This document shows positions 30,050 through 39,186 of a stretch of 64,000 bases of DNA, piece by piece (within the stretch, counting starts at the first letter, position 1; the number at the start of each line of letters is the position of its first letter). Both the position numbers and the translations under genes were made by a program. The notes beneath the pieces were generated by a model. The model saw only the letters and a program-made list of their open reading frames with translations, did no database searches and had not been told where the DNA came from. This DNA is from JAHDHW01 sp965220465 (GTDB lineage Bacteria > Bacteroidota > Bacteroidia > Chitinophagales > Saprospiraceae), in the NCBI GenBank assembly GCA_965220465.1, contig CBDCPZ010000025.1:124001-188000 (forward strand). Reading direction: 5' to 3'.

Positions 30050-30718
30050 ATGCATTTATTTAAAAATCGTATTGGATTATTTTTAGTCTTGACCGCAGTA
30101 CTTTTCACATTCCTATTGGCTTCTTGCCAAAAAGAAGAAATGAATCTCAAAAAAGAGTCTACGCAACAACTTGACATTGAGCCTGGAAAATTTCAAAAAG
30201 AATTTACTCTTACGGATTCCACCGGCAAAAACAGCGTTACATTGCGGATGAGTTCCGAATCCCCATTTGAGGACAACTTCGATGCCGCTCAGGAGATTAG
30301 TGTCAAACCAATTTTTGAAGCTCCAGAAGAAAATTCTAAAGCCGAGGCTGTTCCTTTTGAAAAGGATTTTGCAAATCAACCTATTGTCACAGTTGAGGTT
30401 GTTTCTCAAAAACTTGAAGAAGGAGCTATTGGGCTCAAATTAGACTTCAAAGCTGATAATTCAGGTGAAGCAGAAGCAAGAGCAATTTATACTTATGCAT
30501 TTTATACTTACTATGATCACATTGGTGTAACTGCTTGGACGGGTTGTCTCACAGCACATTATCTTCATAGGCCTTACTCGTATAGTCCTTGGATTTGGTT
30601 TAATTCCTTTTTCTTATGTGGTGTAAATTGGTCTTTCGGTTATTCTATTTACAGTTATCAAATGGGAACAGTAGTATACTACTATTCAGGAACTTGGTTT
30701 ACTGTCTATGTTTGGTGA
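30050..30718 (+). CDS. Lipoprotein with Trp/Tyr-rich C-terminus
   Basis: 222 residues. A signal peptide with lipobox LLASC (Cys26), followed by QKEE, marks an outer-membrane or surface lipoprotein. The middle (about 30-145) is polar and acidic. The last ~75 residues are extremely rich in Tyr, Trp and Phe (YTYAFYTYYDHIGVTAWTGC, LHRPYSYSPWIWFNSFFLCG, YYYSGTWFTVYVW) with two cysteines that could form a disulfide. I do not recognise the family. The aromatic tail could bind carbohydrate or insert in a membrane, or the protein may be a bacteriocin-like or aggregation factor; the sequence does not decide. It is the only gene of module B, between leader copy B and a strong terminator. Confidence 0.72.
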   Translation: MHLFKNRIGLFLVLTAVLFTFLLASCQKEEMNLKKESTQQLDIEPGKFQKEFTLTDSTGKNSVTLRMSSESPFEDNFDAAQEISVKPIFEAPEENSKAEAVPFEKDFANQPIVTVEVVSQKLEEGAIGLKLDFKADNSGEAEARAIYTYAFYTYYDHIGVTAWTGCLTAHYLHRPYSYSPWIWFNSFFLCGVNWSFGYSIYSYQMGTVVYYYSGTWFTVYVW

Positions 30719-30753
30719 TTTTTTGGTTCAAAAAACCAAATGGAATATCAAGG

Positions 30754-30785
30754 AACCCCGGTAATATTGCCGGGGTTTTCTTTTT
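30754..30785 (+). terminator. Intrinsic terminator of the 30050 lipoprotein gene
   Basis: AACCCCGG (30754-30761) pairs perfectly with CCGGGGTT (30770-30777) around an 8-base loop, followed by TTTTCTTTTT-like sequence. It starts 35 bases after the stop codon. Confidence 0.85.
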
Positions 30786-30974
30786 ATAAAATTTAATCAA
30801 ATACAACCGAAATCTTTTTAGTAAAAGAATGGAAACTCATCATTTACCTGGGATTAATAATTTTCAACATTAAGCCCTGACTATGTTACCAAATTTTACA
30901 TAGCCTATCCTTCCTTTCAAGATTCATTATTAAAATGCCATGATTTATTTAATTGCATCAAAATGAAAAATTTT

Positions 30975-31051
30975 AAAAAATAATTTTAGAAATGAGGTGA
31001 GGTTTTAGAATTAAAGGAATAATAGGATGTAGCATATAACGAAATGCTACA
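30975..31051 (+). promoter_or_regulatory. Leader element copy C
   Basis: AGGTGAGG at 30995, GGAATAATA box near 31016, and a perfect inverted repeat TGTAGCA (31028-31034), 10-base spacer TATAACGAAA, TGCTACA (31045-31051). Compared with copy B both arms change together (A to G in one, T to C in the other), keeping the pairing. It lies 185 bases before the ATG at 31180. The intervening leader is also similar to that of copy E up to the start codon. Confidence 0.82.
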
Positions 31052-31179
31052 CAATTACACAAATTTAAATTTCAACTTCATTTCGTAATTACTTTTTTAA
31101 TCAACCAAGAAGCATGTTTAATATTTTTTCTGAATTAGAAAAATAGCAAGAACATACTTCAACAAAAATTAAATAAATC

Positions 31180-31374
31180 ATGATCACCAAAGTATTTAAA
31201 TCCAAAATAGAAGCGGTGGACTGGATAGCGCAACACGTAGAAAACGAAGGACAATTTGAAGTAGCTCGGGAAGCTATGACTATGGATTTTATCAAATCTG
31301 GAAAAATTATAGTGAAATTAGATGCCACCAACCTCGAAGTAGTGACATTGGAAAATAATATTAATCAATTCTAA
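31180..31374 (+). CDS. Small soluble protein of unknown function (64 aa)
   Basis: MITKVFKSKIEAVDWIAQHV and the rest form a compact mixed helix/strand protein with no signal peptide, cysteines or membrane segment. It follows leader copy C with conserved spacing and is the first gene of a same-strand run (31180, 31391, 32012, 33891, 34490), only 16 bases from the next gene. I do not recognise it. The position suggests a regulator or small chaperone for the following secreted proteins, which is inference only. Confidence 0.6.
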   Translation: MITKVFKSKIEAVDWIAQHVENEGQFEVAREAMTMDFIKSGKIIVKLDATNLEVVTLENNINQF

Positions 31375-31390
31375 ACCACAGTAAATTCTC

Positions 31391-31882
31391 ATGCATACTT
31401 CAAATCTCAAAACAAAAGCCATGATCATATTTATATTAACCATGTTGTCAGCATTAATTATCAATGCTTATAAAAATGTTGATGATGTAAACTATGCAGC
31501 ATCTACACATGTATACACGGACTTTGATACCTATAAAAATAATATTACTCCAGGTCAACATTATTGTCAGGAGGATTCCCAACAAAATAAAAGCATTTTT
31601 TTTATTGACCCAGAAGAGTATATCATTTTTGTTGACTTGCAAGGAATTCTGGAAAAGGCTAAAATACTTCTCTTGAAGAAAGCAGGTTACACTATCAGCT
31701 ACAAGGAAATTTGTAGCTATAGTGCAGATACTATTTTGGAAATTCCTTTCTCTAATCTTTCTTCCGGCTTATATCACATTGAACTGAAAACCGCAACAGG
31801 AAACTGCCTCATTCAAACAATCCATTGGCAAAACAACACCCTCCAATTACCCTTTAATTTGGCATTTCACGATGAGCTTTAA
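31391..31882 (+). CDS. Exported small protein, degenerate sorting-domain-like C-terminus
   Basis: 163 residues. An N-terminal hydrophobic segment (AMIIFILTMLSALIINAY) serves as signal peptide; the likely start may be the internal Met at residue 11, since KTKAMIIFILT begins the hydrophobic core. The C-terminal half (YIIFVDLQGILEKAKILLLK ... LSSGLYHIELKTATGNCLIQ) follows the strand pattern of type A T9SS sorting domains (a D-x-G box followed by SGLY.I.L.T) but lacks the usual FPNP entry motif. It may be a divergent or partner protein. It lies in the copy C run, 16 bases after the 64-residue gene. Function unknown. Confidence 0.6.
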   Translation: MHTSNLKTKAMIIFILTMLSALIINAYKNVDDVNYAASTHVYTDFDTYKNNITPGQHYCQEDSQQNKSIFFIDPEEYIIFVDLQGILEKAKILLLKKAGYTISYKEICSYSADTILEIPFSNLSSGLYHIELKTATGNCLIQTIHWQNNTLQLPFNLAFHDEL

Positions 31883-32011
31883 CCTGTAATTACTATTCAT
31901 AACTCTTTTTTATAAAATTTAGCTAGTCTGAAGACTAACTGCTTGCAACAAAATCTTTTCATACAGAAAGAGTCAAACCAAATCTTCCGGCAGCAATAAA
32001 AAACTAAAATC

Positions 32012-33772
32012 ATGAAAAAATTATTTTTTACAATTGTATTTTCAGGACTAATTGCACTTAATCTCTTTGCACAAGAAGTACCTCAGTCCTTTACATATCA
32101 GGCTATCGCACGGAATGCCGACGGCACCCTAATTGCTAACGAAGAGGTTAGCATTCGAATTACTATCGTGGAAGATAGTCCAACAGGATTTCCAGTTTAT
32201 TCAGAAACTCATGATCGAACTACCAATAAATTTGGACTATTTACATTAGAAATCGGATCTGGAAATACTGGAGATGATTTTCTAGCCATTGACTGGGAGA
32301 ACCATTCTCATTTCATTCAGACAGAATTCGATAGCGGAAGCGGTGTTGATTTGATCGGCAGTGCCCAAATTTTATCCGTGCCTTATGCACTCCTTGCACA
32401 AAGAGCTATCGAGGATGAAACGGAGGATTCAGATCCTGATCCTACCAATGAATTACAAGACTTGGAACTGATTGGTGATGTATTACAGATAACTGGCAAT
32501 CCTGATGCAACTCCTATCAATATGTCTCCTTTCATTGGAACTGATACAGACGATCAAGAACTTACCTATGACCCGGTGACTAACATCTTAACTTTGGAAG
32601 ATGGGGGCTTTGCTAATCTGTCTAATCTTGAAGATGATGATCCTGATCCTACCAATGAATTACAAGACTTGGAACTGATTGGTGATGTATTACAGATAAC
32701 TGGCAATCCTGATGCAACTCCTATCAATTTGTCTCCTTTCATTGGAACTGATACAGACGATCAAGGACTTACTTATGACCCAGTGACCAACATCCTTACT
32801 TTGGAAGATGGGGGCTTTGCTAATCTGTCTGATCTTGAAGATGAGGACCCTGATCCGACGAATGAAATCCAAGGCCTTCAGCTCAATGGCAATACCCTAA
32901 GCATTGTGAACGGTGGAGGTTTTCCAAGCATTTCCTTGCCTGCTGCTGCTTCACTTTGGGAAGAAGGACCTGGTTTTATCTATCACGATGGAGGAGATGT
33001 TTTGGTGAGGAACAGTCTGGGACTGGCAGTTGTAGGCTTAGGTCGTTGGGATACCAACATTGAAAAAGGTGTTATTCAAATTTATGACAATAACAATATA
33101 CGTGTGGAAGCCGGTGTAAGTCCTTTAACTAGCGGAGGGTACTCTGTTGTTTTTGGACCGAATGGAAATGAAAATGGCATCCTTGGCACGTTAGTCGGTT
33201 TTCCAGATCACGGATTCATTTCTGTGACTGGATCAGATGGCTTATCCCCAACTTTAGTGCCCGAAGCTGGTATGTTAGTCGATCCTTTTGGGAATGGAAT
33301 GATTCAAGTTAATGGGCCGGATGCATGGAATGGACCCGGAACGATTGGTATAGATCCTAGTGTTGGCTCATACCTTTCTGCCAATATCAAATTCTTTGTC
33401 ATGACACATCCAACAGATGCAACAAAGGAAATCACTTATGCTTGCCTGGAAGGTCCTGAAGCTGCAGCCTATGAAAGAGGTACTACAAAACTTGAAAATG
33501 GAGAAGCATGGGTTCCTTTCTCAGAACATTTTGAACTTGTCATCAACCCTGAAACCATGACTGTGAACCTTACCCCTAATTCGGCAAACACTATGGGCCT
33601 TGCAGTAGTTGAAAAAACTTCAACAGGCATCCGAGTAAAAGAATTGATGAATGGGGCAGGTAATTTCGAATTTGACTGGGAAGCGAAAGCAGTAAGAAAG
33701 GGATACGAAGATCTGCCCGTGATAAGAGACAAACGACAACTGCAGGCAACTATGGCAATAGATCCCAAATAA
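32012..33772 (+). CDS. Secreted tail-fibre-like repeat protein
   Basis: 586 residues with signal peptide (MKKLFFTIVFSGLIALNLFAQ). Residues about 22-140 match a common Bacteroidota secreted-protein opening (PQSFTYQAIARNADGTLIAN ... GSAQILSVPYALLAQRA). Residues about 141-295 contain two near-identical 69-residue repeats and a partial third (DPDPTNELQDLELIGDVLQI). The C-terminal ~130 residues (EITYACLEGPEAAAYERGT ... FDWEAKAVRKGYEDLPVIR) are a conserved end found, from memory, on many fibre-like bacteroidete and cyanobacterial proteins. It is probably a trimeric or fibrous surface protein. No recognisable T9SS domain is present. It lies between the copy C small genes and a T9SS type B cargo/PorP pair. 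Confidence 0.78.
   Translation: MKKLFFTIVFSGLIALNLFAQEVPQSFTYQAIARNADGTLIANEEVSIRITIVEDSPTGFPVYSETHDRTTNKFGLFTLEIGSGNTGDDFLAIDWENHSHFIQTEFDSGSGVDLIGSAQILSVPYALLAQRAIEDETEDSDPDPTNELQDLELIGDVLQITGNPDATPINMSPFIGTDTDDQELTYDPVTNILTLEDGGFANLSNLEDDDPDPTNELQDLELIGDVLQITGNPDATPINLSPFIGTDTDDQGLTYDPVTNILTLEDGGFANLSDLEDEDPDPTNEIQGLQLNGNTLSIVNGGGFPSISLPAAASLWEEGPGFIYHDGGDVLVRNSLGLAVVGLGRWDTNIEKGVIQIYDNNNIRVEAGVSPLTSGGYSVVFGPNGNENGILGTLVGFPDHGFISVTGSDGLSPTLVPEAGMLVDPFGNGMIQVNGPDAWNGPGTIGIDPSVGSYLSANIKFFVMTHPTDATKEITYACLEGPEAAAYERGTTKLENGEAWVPFSEHFELVINPETMTVNLTPNSANTMGLAVVEKTSTGIRVKELMNGAGNFEFDWEAKAVRKGYEDLPVIRDKRQLQATMAIDPK
32432..32845 (+). repeat. Two 207-bp direct repeats in the fibre-like gene
   Basis: Two adjacent, almost identical 207-base units (69 codons), the first starting near 32432 and the second near 32639, with a third partial unit beginning near 32846. 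Differences are few (for example ATG versus TTG at PIN[M/L]SPF), so the duplication is recent or under gene conversion. Confidence 0.85.
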
Positions 33773-33890
33773 TCTTGATCATTTTTTTCTGGAGCAGCTA
33801 GTACCTAAAAAGTCAGCTGCTCCACCTAAACAATCCTGATTGTGATCATCGCAAAATTCTGGAATTACAATCTGCAAAACCAATTCAACC

Positions 33891-34379
33891 ATGAAATCTA
33901 TACTTTTAACCTCTATTGCTTTGTTGATCTGTTGTTTCCTATCTGCACAAACATTGATCACCTCTTTCGGAGGATTCTTTGAAAGTAGTGATGGCGGTTG
34001 CCTAAGCTTCTCAGTTGGAGAACTAGCTGTCGAAACATTAGCTGGCACTTCTAAAGCTCTTACGCAAGGATTTCAGCAGCCTGACCTTTTACTAAGACCG
34101 CCAACTCCTCATTCTATAAATATAATCAACGGCTTGATTGTAGATGATGAAGGTGGTAACAACATCTTCACTATTAGAGGGTTGGAAGAGTATCCTGAAA
34201 ACGAACTATTCATCCTGAATCGCTGGGGAGAAGTGCTTTTTCATGCCCAACCTTATCTCAATGATTGGAAGGGCTATTATGAAAACCGCCCACTACCACA
34301 AGCCACTTATTACTATGTGTTGAAGTTCGACCCCAACCAAACGGCTATGAAAGGTAATTTGTACATTTTGAAAAAATAA
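33891..34379 (+). CDS. Short T9SS cargo with type B-like sorting domain
   Basis: 162 residues with signal peptide (MKSILLTSIALLICCFLSAQ), a short N-terminal region containing GGCLSFSVGELAVETL and LTQGFQQPD (a motif common before sorting domains in Bacteroidota), and a gliding-motility-type C-terminal domain (IINGLIVDDEGGNNIFTI ... LFILNRWGEVLFH ... LPQATYYYVLKF). The mature passenger is under 60 residues, so this is essentially a sorting domain plus a small head. It is followed 110 bases later by a PorP/SprF gene, the classic cargo-partner arrangement. Confidence 0.84.
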   Translation: MKSILLTSIALLICCFLSAQTLITSFGGFFESSDGGCLSFSVGELAVETLAGTSKALTQGFQQPDLLLRPPTPHSINIINGLIVDDEGGNNIFTIRGLEEYPENELFILNRWGEVLFHAQPYLNDWKGYYENRPLPQATYYYVLKFDPNQTAMKGNLYILKK

Positions 34380-34415
34380 TTAGTTATAAAAATTTTCATA
34401 AAGATTAATTGGATG

Positions 34416-34463
34416 GATCGAGGAGTTAAGCGGTCAGAAAATTGACATTTTTCCTCCTCGATC
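34416..34463 (+). terminator. Hairpin between the T9SS cargo and PorP/SprF genes
   Basis: GATCGAGGAG (34416-34425) pairs perfectly with CTCCTCGATC (34454-34463) around a 28-base loop, followed by TTTCCTCTTT. It may terminate or attenuate transcription before the 34490 gene, whose start is 27 bases downstream, or protect the upstream mRNA. Confidence 0.5.
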
Positions 34464-34489
34464 TTTCCTCTTTAAAAAATTAAAAAATA

Positions 34490-35443
34490 ATGAAACGAAT
34501 ATATCTACTTTTTGTCCTTAGTTATTGCATATCTCTCCAACTGATAGCACAGCAACGTTCGACCTATAATCTTTATCGAGAGAATTGGATGTTGCTTAAT
34601 CCTGCATCTTTTTCCGAAGCTTATCTCATTAATTCTCAAACACAGACATTCTCAGCTACTGGACGCTATCAATGGAGTGAACTGGAAAATTCCCCAGCTA
34701 CAGTTGGGTTACAATTTCAAAAAGTACTCGAAGAAAAGAATCTTGCATTTGGTGGTTCTTTGCAGAATGATCAAACAGGAGCGATAGGCACTACAGAATT
34801 ACATATTAATTCTTCCTATCAACTCAAAATATATGGACGCCAAACGCAATTCATTTCCATGGGACTAAATGCCGGAATGGTACAATACCGCGTTCGGTTT
34901 TCTGAAATAGAATTTTCCGAGCCAGGAGCTTCTATTCCTTCGGAAAACTTGCAGCACTACTATCCTGATTTCGGAATTGGGGCCTTTTATTATCTTGACA
35001 ATAAGATATTTGCCGGGTTTTCCATTCCTCAAATTTTTGATTTAAACACTGGTCTCGTTGGGGATTTTAAAACCGAAAGTGTACCTCATTACTTAGGCAT
35101 GGTTGGTGGTTTTATTCCTTTACGGAAATGGGGCAAGTTTTCTTTCTTGGAGCCTTCGGCGATGATCAAAAAGGTGTCGGGGATTCCTGTCAATTTTGAC
35201 CTCAATCTTCGTTATAACCATCATAACCAACTATGGATAGGTCTGGGTTACAACAATGCATCAGGAGCTCATCTGGAAACCGGTTTCTATATTCCTAACA
35301 AATGGCAGTCAGATGCCGGTTTGAAAATCGGAATGGGATATACTCTGCGGACAGATGCTCTTCGCCAGGCACTTGGAAATACTTTTGAATTGAATGTGGC
35401 TTGGAGTTGGGGACAAAGTACGGTAATTAGATGTCCTTTTTAA
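34490..35443 (+). CDS. PorP/SprF family outer-membrane protein
   Basis: 317 residues, signal peptide ending LQLIAQ, then the family N-terminus (STYNLYRENWMLLNPASFSE) and barrel strands (LAFGGSLQNDQTGAIGTTEL, KIFAGFSIPQIFDLNTGLVG, QLWIGLGYNNASGAHLETGF). Family knowledge: PorP/SprF proteins assist export or surface attachment of type B T9SS cargo. The partner is most likely the 33891 protein immediately upstream. It is similar in plan to the 27922 protein but clearly divergent, so the two are separate paralogues rather than a recent duplication. Confidence 0.9.
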   Translation: MKRIYLLFVLSYCISLQLIAQQRSTYNLYRENWMLLNPASFSEAYLINSQTQTFSATGRYQWSELENSPATVGLQFQKVLEEKNLAFGGSLQNDQTGAIGTTELHINSSYQLKIYGRQTQFISMGLNAGMVQYRVRFSEIEFSEPGASIPSENLQHYYPDFGIGAFYYLDNKIFAGFSIPQIFDLNTGLVGDFKTESVPHYLGMVGGFIPLRKWGKFSFLEPSAMIKKVSGIPVNFDLNLRYNHHNQLWIGLGYNNASGAHLETGFYIPNKWQSDAGLKIGMGYTLRTDALRQALGNTFELNVAWSWGQSTVIRCPF

Positions 35444-35481
35444 TAATACTCTGAAAGTTGAAAAATCAATTTTAATTTATT

Positions 35482-35558
35482 TAAAAAATATTTGAAAAAC
35501 GAGGTGAGGTTTTCTGAATAAGGGAATAATAGTATGTAGCATATAACGATATGTTCAT
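35482..35558 (+). promoter_or_regulatory. Leader element copy D
   Basis: AGGTGAGG at 35502, GGGAATAATAG near 35522, first arm TGTAGCA (35535-35541), spacer TATAACGATA, second arm TGTTCAT (35552-35558), imperfect. It lies 307 bases before the ATG of the C10 protease, farther than in the other copies. Confidence 0.76.
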
Positions 35559-35808
35559 CAATTTCGAAAATTTGAACTGATTTAAATTAAAAACAAATTC
35601 TGGAATAAGTGTTTTCCAGATCATCAAACGAGATAACAATGTCCTCACTTTGGCGATTAAGATGGCTTTTTAGCTTCACCTGAAACCTTATTCTTTATTT
35701 TTCACAACCTGGTCTTGGGATATATGGCTTATTTAACTTGGTTTTTCCAATAAGTTAAATTCGGATTGAACATGCTTATTCTACATGAAGACCGCAAAAA
35801 ATTAAATT
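35559..35808. other. Long leader between element D and the C10 protease
   Basis: About 250 bases with no gene. It includes TTTTCCAGATCATCAAAC-type sequence loosely similar to the leaders of copies B and E, and then unique sequence up to the start codon. Confidence 0.5.
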
Positions 35809-38370
35809 ATGAAAAGGATTTTACTATTAGTAGCATTTGTAATTGGTCTTATTAACACGTCAAAGGCAAAAAGTGTTGATATCTCAACAGCTCAAAAAGT
35901 GGCAGAAACCTATCTAAATCAAAACCTCAATCAAATAAAACCTAGTTTAGTTCTTGCCTTTCGGTACAATATGACTATTAACTCAAGTCAAAATAATTCA
36001 ACCACTACAGAAAAGCCTCTTTTTTACATTTTTAATTTGGGAGAGAGGAGTGGATTTATTATAGTAGCAGGGGACGATAATTCAGTTCCAATTTTAGCTT
36101 ACACTACCTCAGGTTCTTTTAAAGAAAACAATTTACCACCAAATCTTCGAAAATGGCTTGAAGGATATAAAAAGGAACTGGAATATATCATTACTAGTGA
36201 TATACAAGCAACAAATAAAATTAAAAATGATTGGAACTCTTTAATTAATGGCGCAGCAATTGGATCCTCTAGATCGGGATTTGTTGACCCACTTCTAACA
36301 ACTAAATGGGGCCAGTCACCATATTATAATGCGAATTGTCCAGGAGGTTCAGTTACGGGATGTGTGGCTACTGCCATGGCACAAGTAATGAAATACTGGA
36401 ATCACCCACAACAAGGGACGGGCTATCATTCTTATATTGAAAATGACTATGGAACTTTATCAGCTAATTTTGGTGCCACAACTTATAACTGGGGGATTAT
36501 GCCCAATATTCTAAATTCAGATAATGATGCAGTTGCAACCTTAATGACTCATTGTGGTATAAGCGTAAACATGGATTATAGTCCTCAAGTTAGCGGGGCA
36601 TGGGTCATCGAAGACAGTCCTACCCCTCAAGCCTGTTCAGAATATGCCTTTAAAAACTATTTTGGGTACTCATCTAATTTACAAGGAGTGAAGAGAGATA
36701 ACTATACTCCATCAAGTTGGATAAACCTAATGAAAAGTGAATTGGATGCAGGTCGTCCGATACTTCATGCAGGGTTTGGAAGTGGAGGTGGACACGCATT
36801 TGTGTGTGATGGCTACGACAACAATGACTATTTCCACTTTAATTGGGGATGGGGTGGCAATTCCGATGGATATTTCTGGAACGATGCCCTGAACCCAGGC
36901 TCTTTGGGTACGGGCGGAGGGAGTGGCGGATATAACAATGGGCAACAAATAATCATTGGTGTCCAACCTTCATCAGATACTCAACCCACGAACATTGAAT
37001 TGTACAGCCATATCACAGTATCTCCAAACCCAATTCAATGGGGACAAGGATTTACGGTTAATGCTGATATTATCAATAATGGCACTTCTACTTTTTATGG
37101 GGACATTACAGCGGCTTTGTTTGATGATAGTGGAAACTTTATTGATTACATCCAGACTTTAACAGAAAGTAATGGGTTGATGCCAAGTTATCACTATACA
37201 GGCGGATTGAATTTTTCAACATCTGGATTGGGTGCTGCGCCTGGGGACTACTACATTGGAATATATGTGAACCCAGGCAACCAATGGTATGCTGTCGGAA
37301 ATGGAGGCTATTCTAATTTCATTCCCGTTTCGATTGTCTATCAGAACGATATTGAATTGTATGCCGACATAGTGCCTTCCTCTAACCCTCTAATTCAGAA
37401 TCAGGCTGCTGACTTCACATTGGATTTGGCAAATTACGGGTTCAATGATTATTTTGGGACTTTTTCCATTGATGTTCATGATTTGGACGGTAACTGGATT
37501 GAAACCATTGACGAGTTCACGGGGATGTCCTTGTGTTCCAATTGCCATTATACAAATGGGCTAACGTTTTCAACATCCAATTTGGACCTTGCCCCAGGCT
37601 CATATTTATTGGCAGCATGGGAAAAGCTAAATGGCGGTGATTGGGATTTGATAGGCTCGACTGATTTTAATAATCCAATCATAATAACAGTTGCAGCACC
37701 GCAACTCTCACCAGATATTTATGAAAACAACGATTCGCAAAATAACGCATATAATTTGTCACTTACCTTTTCGGGGAACTCCGTAACTTTAAAAACCGCA
37801 GGTTCTAACAGTCATGTTGGGGATGATTATGACTACTACAAAGTGTCATTGCCTTCGGGGTATAATTATACAATTACACCTCGTGTCCATGACAGCTACA
37901 ACAGCGGAAATGGACAGACCTACACCAATGATGTACTGTTTTCTTACAATGAGAGCGGGGTCTGGTCGGACTCTTATGATGATGAGATGAACGGTGGCTT
38001 TATAGTTTCAGGGGGTAACACATTATATTTCCACATTGCCCCATATTTTCAAGGACAAACAGGGACATATTTATTGGACATTCAAATTAATCGAACACCT
38101 ATAACAAGTACCAAAGATGGTATATTTCCGGGCAACTTTAAAGTTTTTCCTAATCCTGCTTCTCAATACATCAATGTCGTTAACGATAATGATATTATTA
38201 TAAAAAGTATTTCCATAATAGACATGAATGGAAGAGTTGTAAAGAGTGTTAATTGTTTTGCAAATCATAGAGATATTAAAATTCCAATTCAAGAATTTGC
38301 GCAAGGCATGTACATGCTTATTTTGAAATCAGACAATAAAGTTTGGCAACAAAAATTTATAAAATCCTGA
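35809..38370 (+). CDS. C10-family (streptopain-like) cysteine protease, T9SS cargo
   Basis: 853 residues. Signal peptide (MKRILLLVAFVIGLINTSKA), a Spi/C10 propeptide (about 22-160; GFIIVAGDDNSVPILAYT), then a catalytic domain with nucleophile Cys185 (GCVATAMAQVMKYWNHP) and His329 (GGGHAFVCDGYDNNDYFHFN), ending with the WGWGGNSDGYF box. Two Ig-like beta domains (about 395-640) and a DVD-type beta domain with DDYDYYKV (about 645-770) follow, then a type A T9SS sorting domain (FKVFPNPASQYINVV ... QGMYMLILK). C10 proteases (SpeB of Streptococcus, PrtT and interpain of Bacteroidetes) degrade host or environmental proteins after removal of the propeptide. It stands alone behind leader copy D and is followed by a broken lipoprotein gene. 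Confidence 0.92.
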   Translation: MKRILLLVAFVIGLINTSKAKSVDISTAQKVAETYLNQNLNQIKPSLVLAFRYNMTINSSQNNSTTTEKPLFYIFNLGERSGFIIVAGDDNSVPILAYTTSGSFKENNLPPNLRKWLEGYKKELEYIITSDIQATNKIKNDWNSLINGAAIGSSRSGFVDPLLTTKWGQSPYYNANCPGGSVTGCVATAMAQVMKYWNHPQQGTGYHSYIENDYGTLSANFGATTYNWGIMPNILNSDNDAVATLMTHCGISVNMDYSPQVSGAWVIEDSPTPQACSEYAFKNYFGYSSNLQGVKRDNYTPSSWINLMKSELDAGRPILHAGFGSGGGHAFVCDGYDNNDYFHFNWGWGGNSDGYFWNDALNPGSLGTGGGSGGYNNGQQIIIGVQPSSDTQPTNIELYSHITVSPNPIQWGQGFTVNADIINNGTSTFYGDITAALFDDSGNFIDYIQTLTESNGLMPSYHYTGGLNFSTSGLGAAPGDYYIGIYVNPGNQWYAVGNGGYSNFIPVSIVYQNDIELYADIVPSSNPLIQNQAADFTLDLANYGFNDYFGTFSIDVHDLDGNWIETIDEFTGMSLCSNCHYTNGLTFSTSNLDLAPGSYLLAAWEKLNGGDWDLIGSTDFNNPIIITVAAPQLSPDIYENNDSQNNAYNLSLTFSGNSVTLKTAGSNSHVGDDYDYYKVSLPSGYNYTITPRVHDSYNSGNGQTYTNDVLFSYNESGVWSDSYDDEMNGGFIVSGGNTLYFHIAPYFQGQTGTYLLDIQINRTPITSTKDGIFPGNFKVFPNPASQYINVVNDNDIIIKSISIIDMNGRVVKSVNCFANHRDIKIPIQEFAQGMYMLILKSDNKVWQQKFIKS

Positions 38371-38374
38371 TTAT

Positions 38375-38925
38375 ATGATATTATTAATAGGCTCACTCTT
38401 GGCATTGGTTTTACAATCCTGTTCACCAACTAAAAACAGTGATAAATCTGAAGTTGATAATAGAAGTGAAATAATAATGGATTTCTCTGAAGGCCCACCA
38501 CTTACTCTATATAAAACGAAAAAAGATTACCCTTTAAATGTTGCGGTATGACTTTCAGATGATAAGACCAAAATTATCTCTTATCCACACTTCAGATATG
38601 TATTATAAAAGTAAACCGGCTTATCCAACGAACCTTGAAAAGGATTATCTTCTTGACAATTTGGGGATAAACATTAATGTTGCATATTTTGGATATTTCG
38701 CTAGAAAAATATGCCAATTTCAAAAAAGTTCCCTCTTTGATTAAGCTCTACGACCTCATAGTTGAAAAAGATCCTTTGACAGAACTTTACTATTGTGGTA
38801 ACAGACAAAAAATGTCTAAGATTATTAATACAAATGGAGTAATCAATGAAGGGTTTCTGAAAAAATGTAAGTGTTTAAAAAAAAGAATAGAGACTAACCA
38901 GGCATATCCATATTCATCAATTTGA
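38375..38925 (+). pseudogene. Broken lipoprotein gene after the C10 protease
   Basis: ATG 38375 opens a lipoprotein signal with lipobox VLQSC, reading through PPLTLYKTKKDYPLNVAV to TGA at about 38549. Coherent protein continues in other frames: LSDDKTKIISYPH directly after the stop, then SDMYYKSKPAYPTNLEKDYL in a second frame, then LDISLEKYANFKKVPSLIKL and DPLTELYYCGNRQKMSKI in a third. Joined, these give a lipoprotein of about 180 residues with one stop and two frameshifts. I recall related hypothetical lipoproteins in Bacteroides but cannot name the family. Its position 5 bases after a C10 protease suggests it might have been a cognate inhibitor, as in other C10 operons; this is inference. 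Confidence 0.65.
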
Positions 38926-39186
38926 TGATAATACAACATTAATTTATCAACTGCACCAACCTGAAATTACTACTATGTAATTTATGAATTACAGGTATTT
39001 GTATGACTACTATTTCAATATACTGCGTTTTGTTCAAGCAATAAAATCAGTTTTGTGGATAAGTATTTTAGAAAAGACATCATTAATCGCAATTAACCTA
39101 TTTTAAAAAAGATTCTTTTTCATATTAAATCCCTTTGTTAAAAAAACTAGAAGAAAGGCTTTTTGATCCTGAGAAAAATAGAGCAA

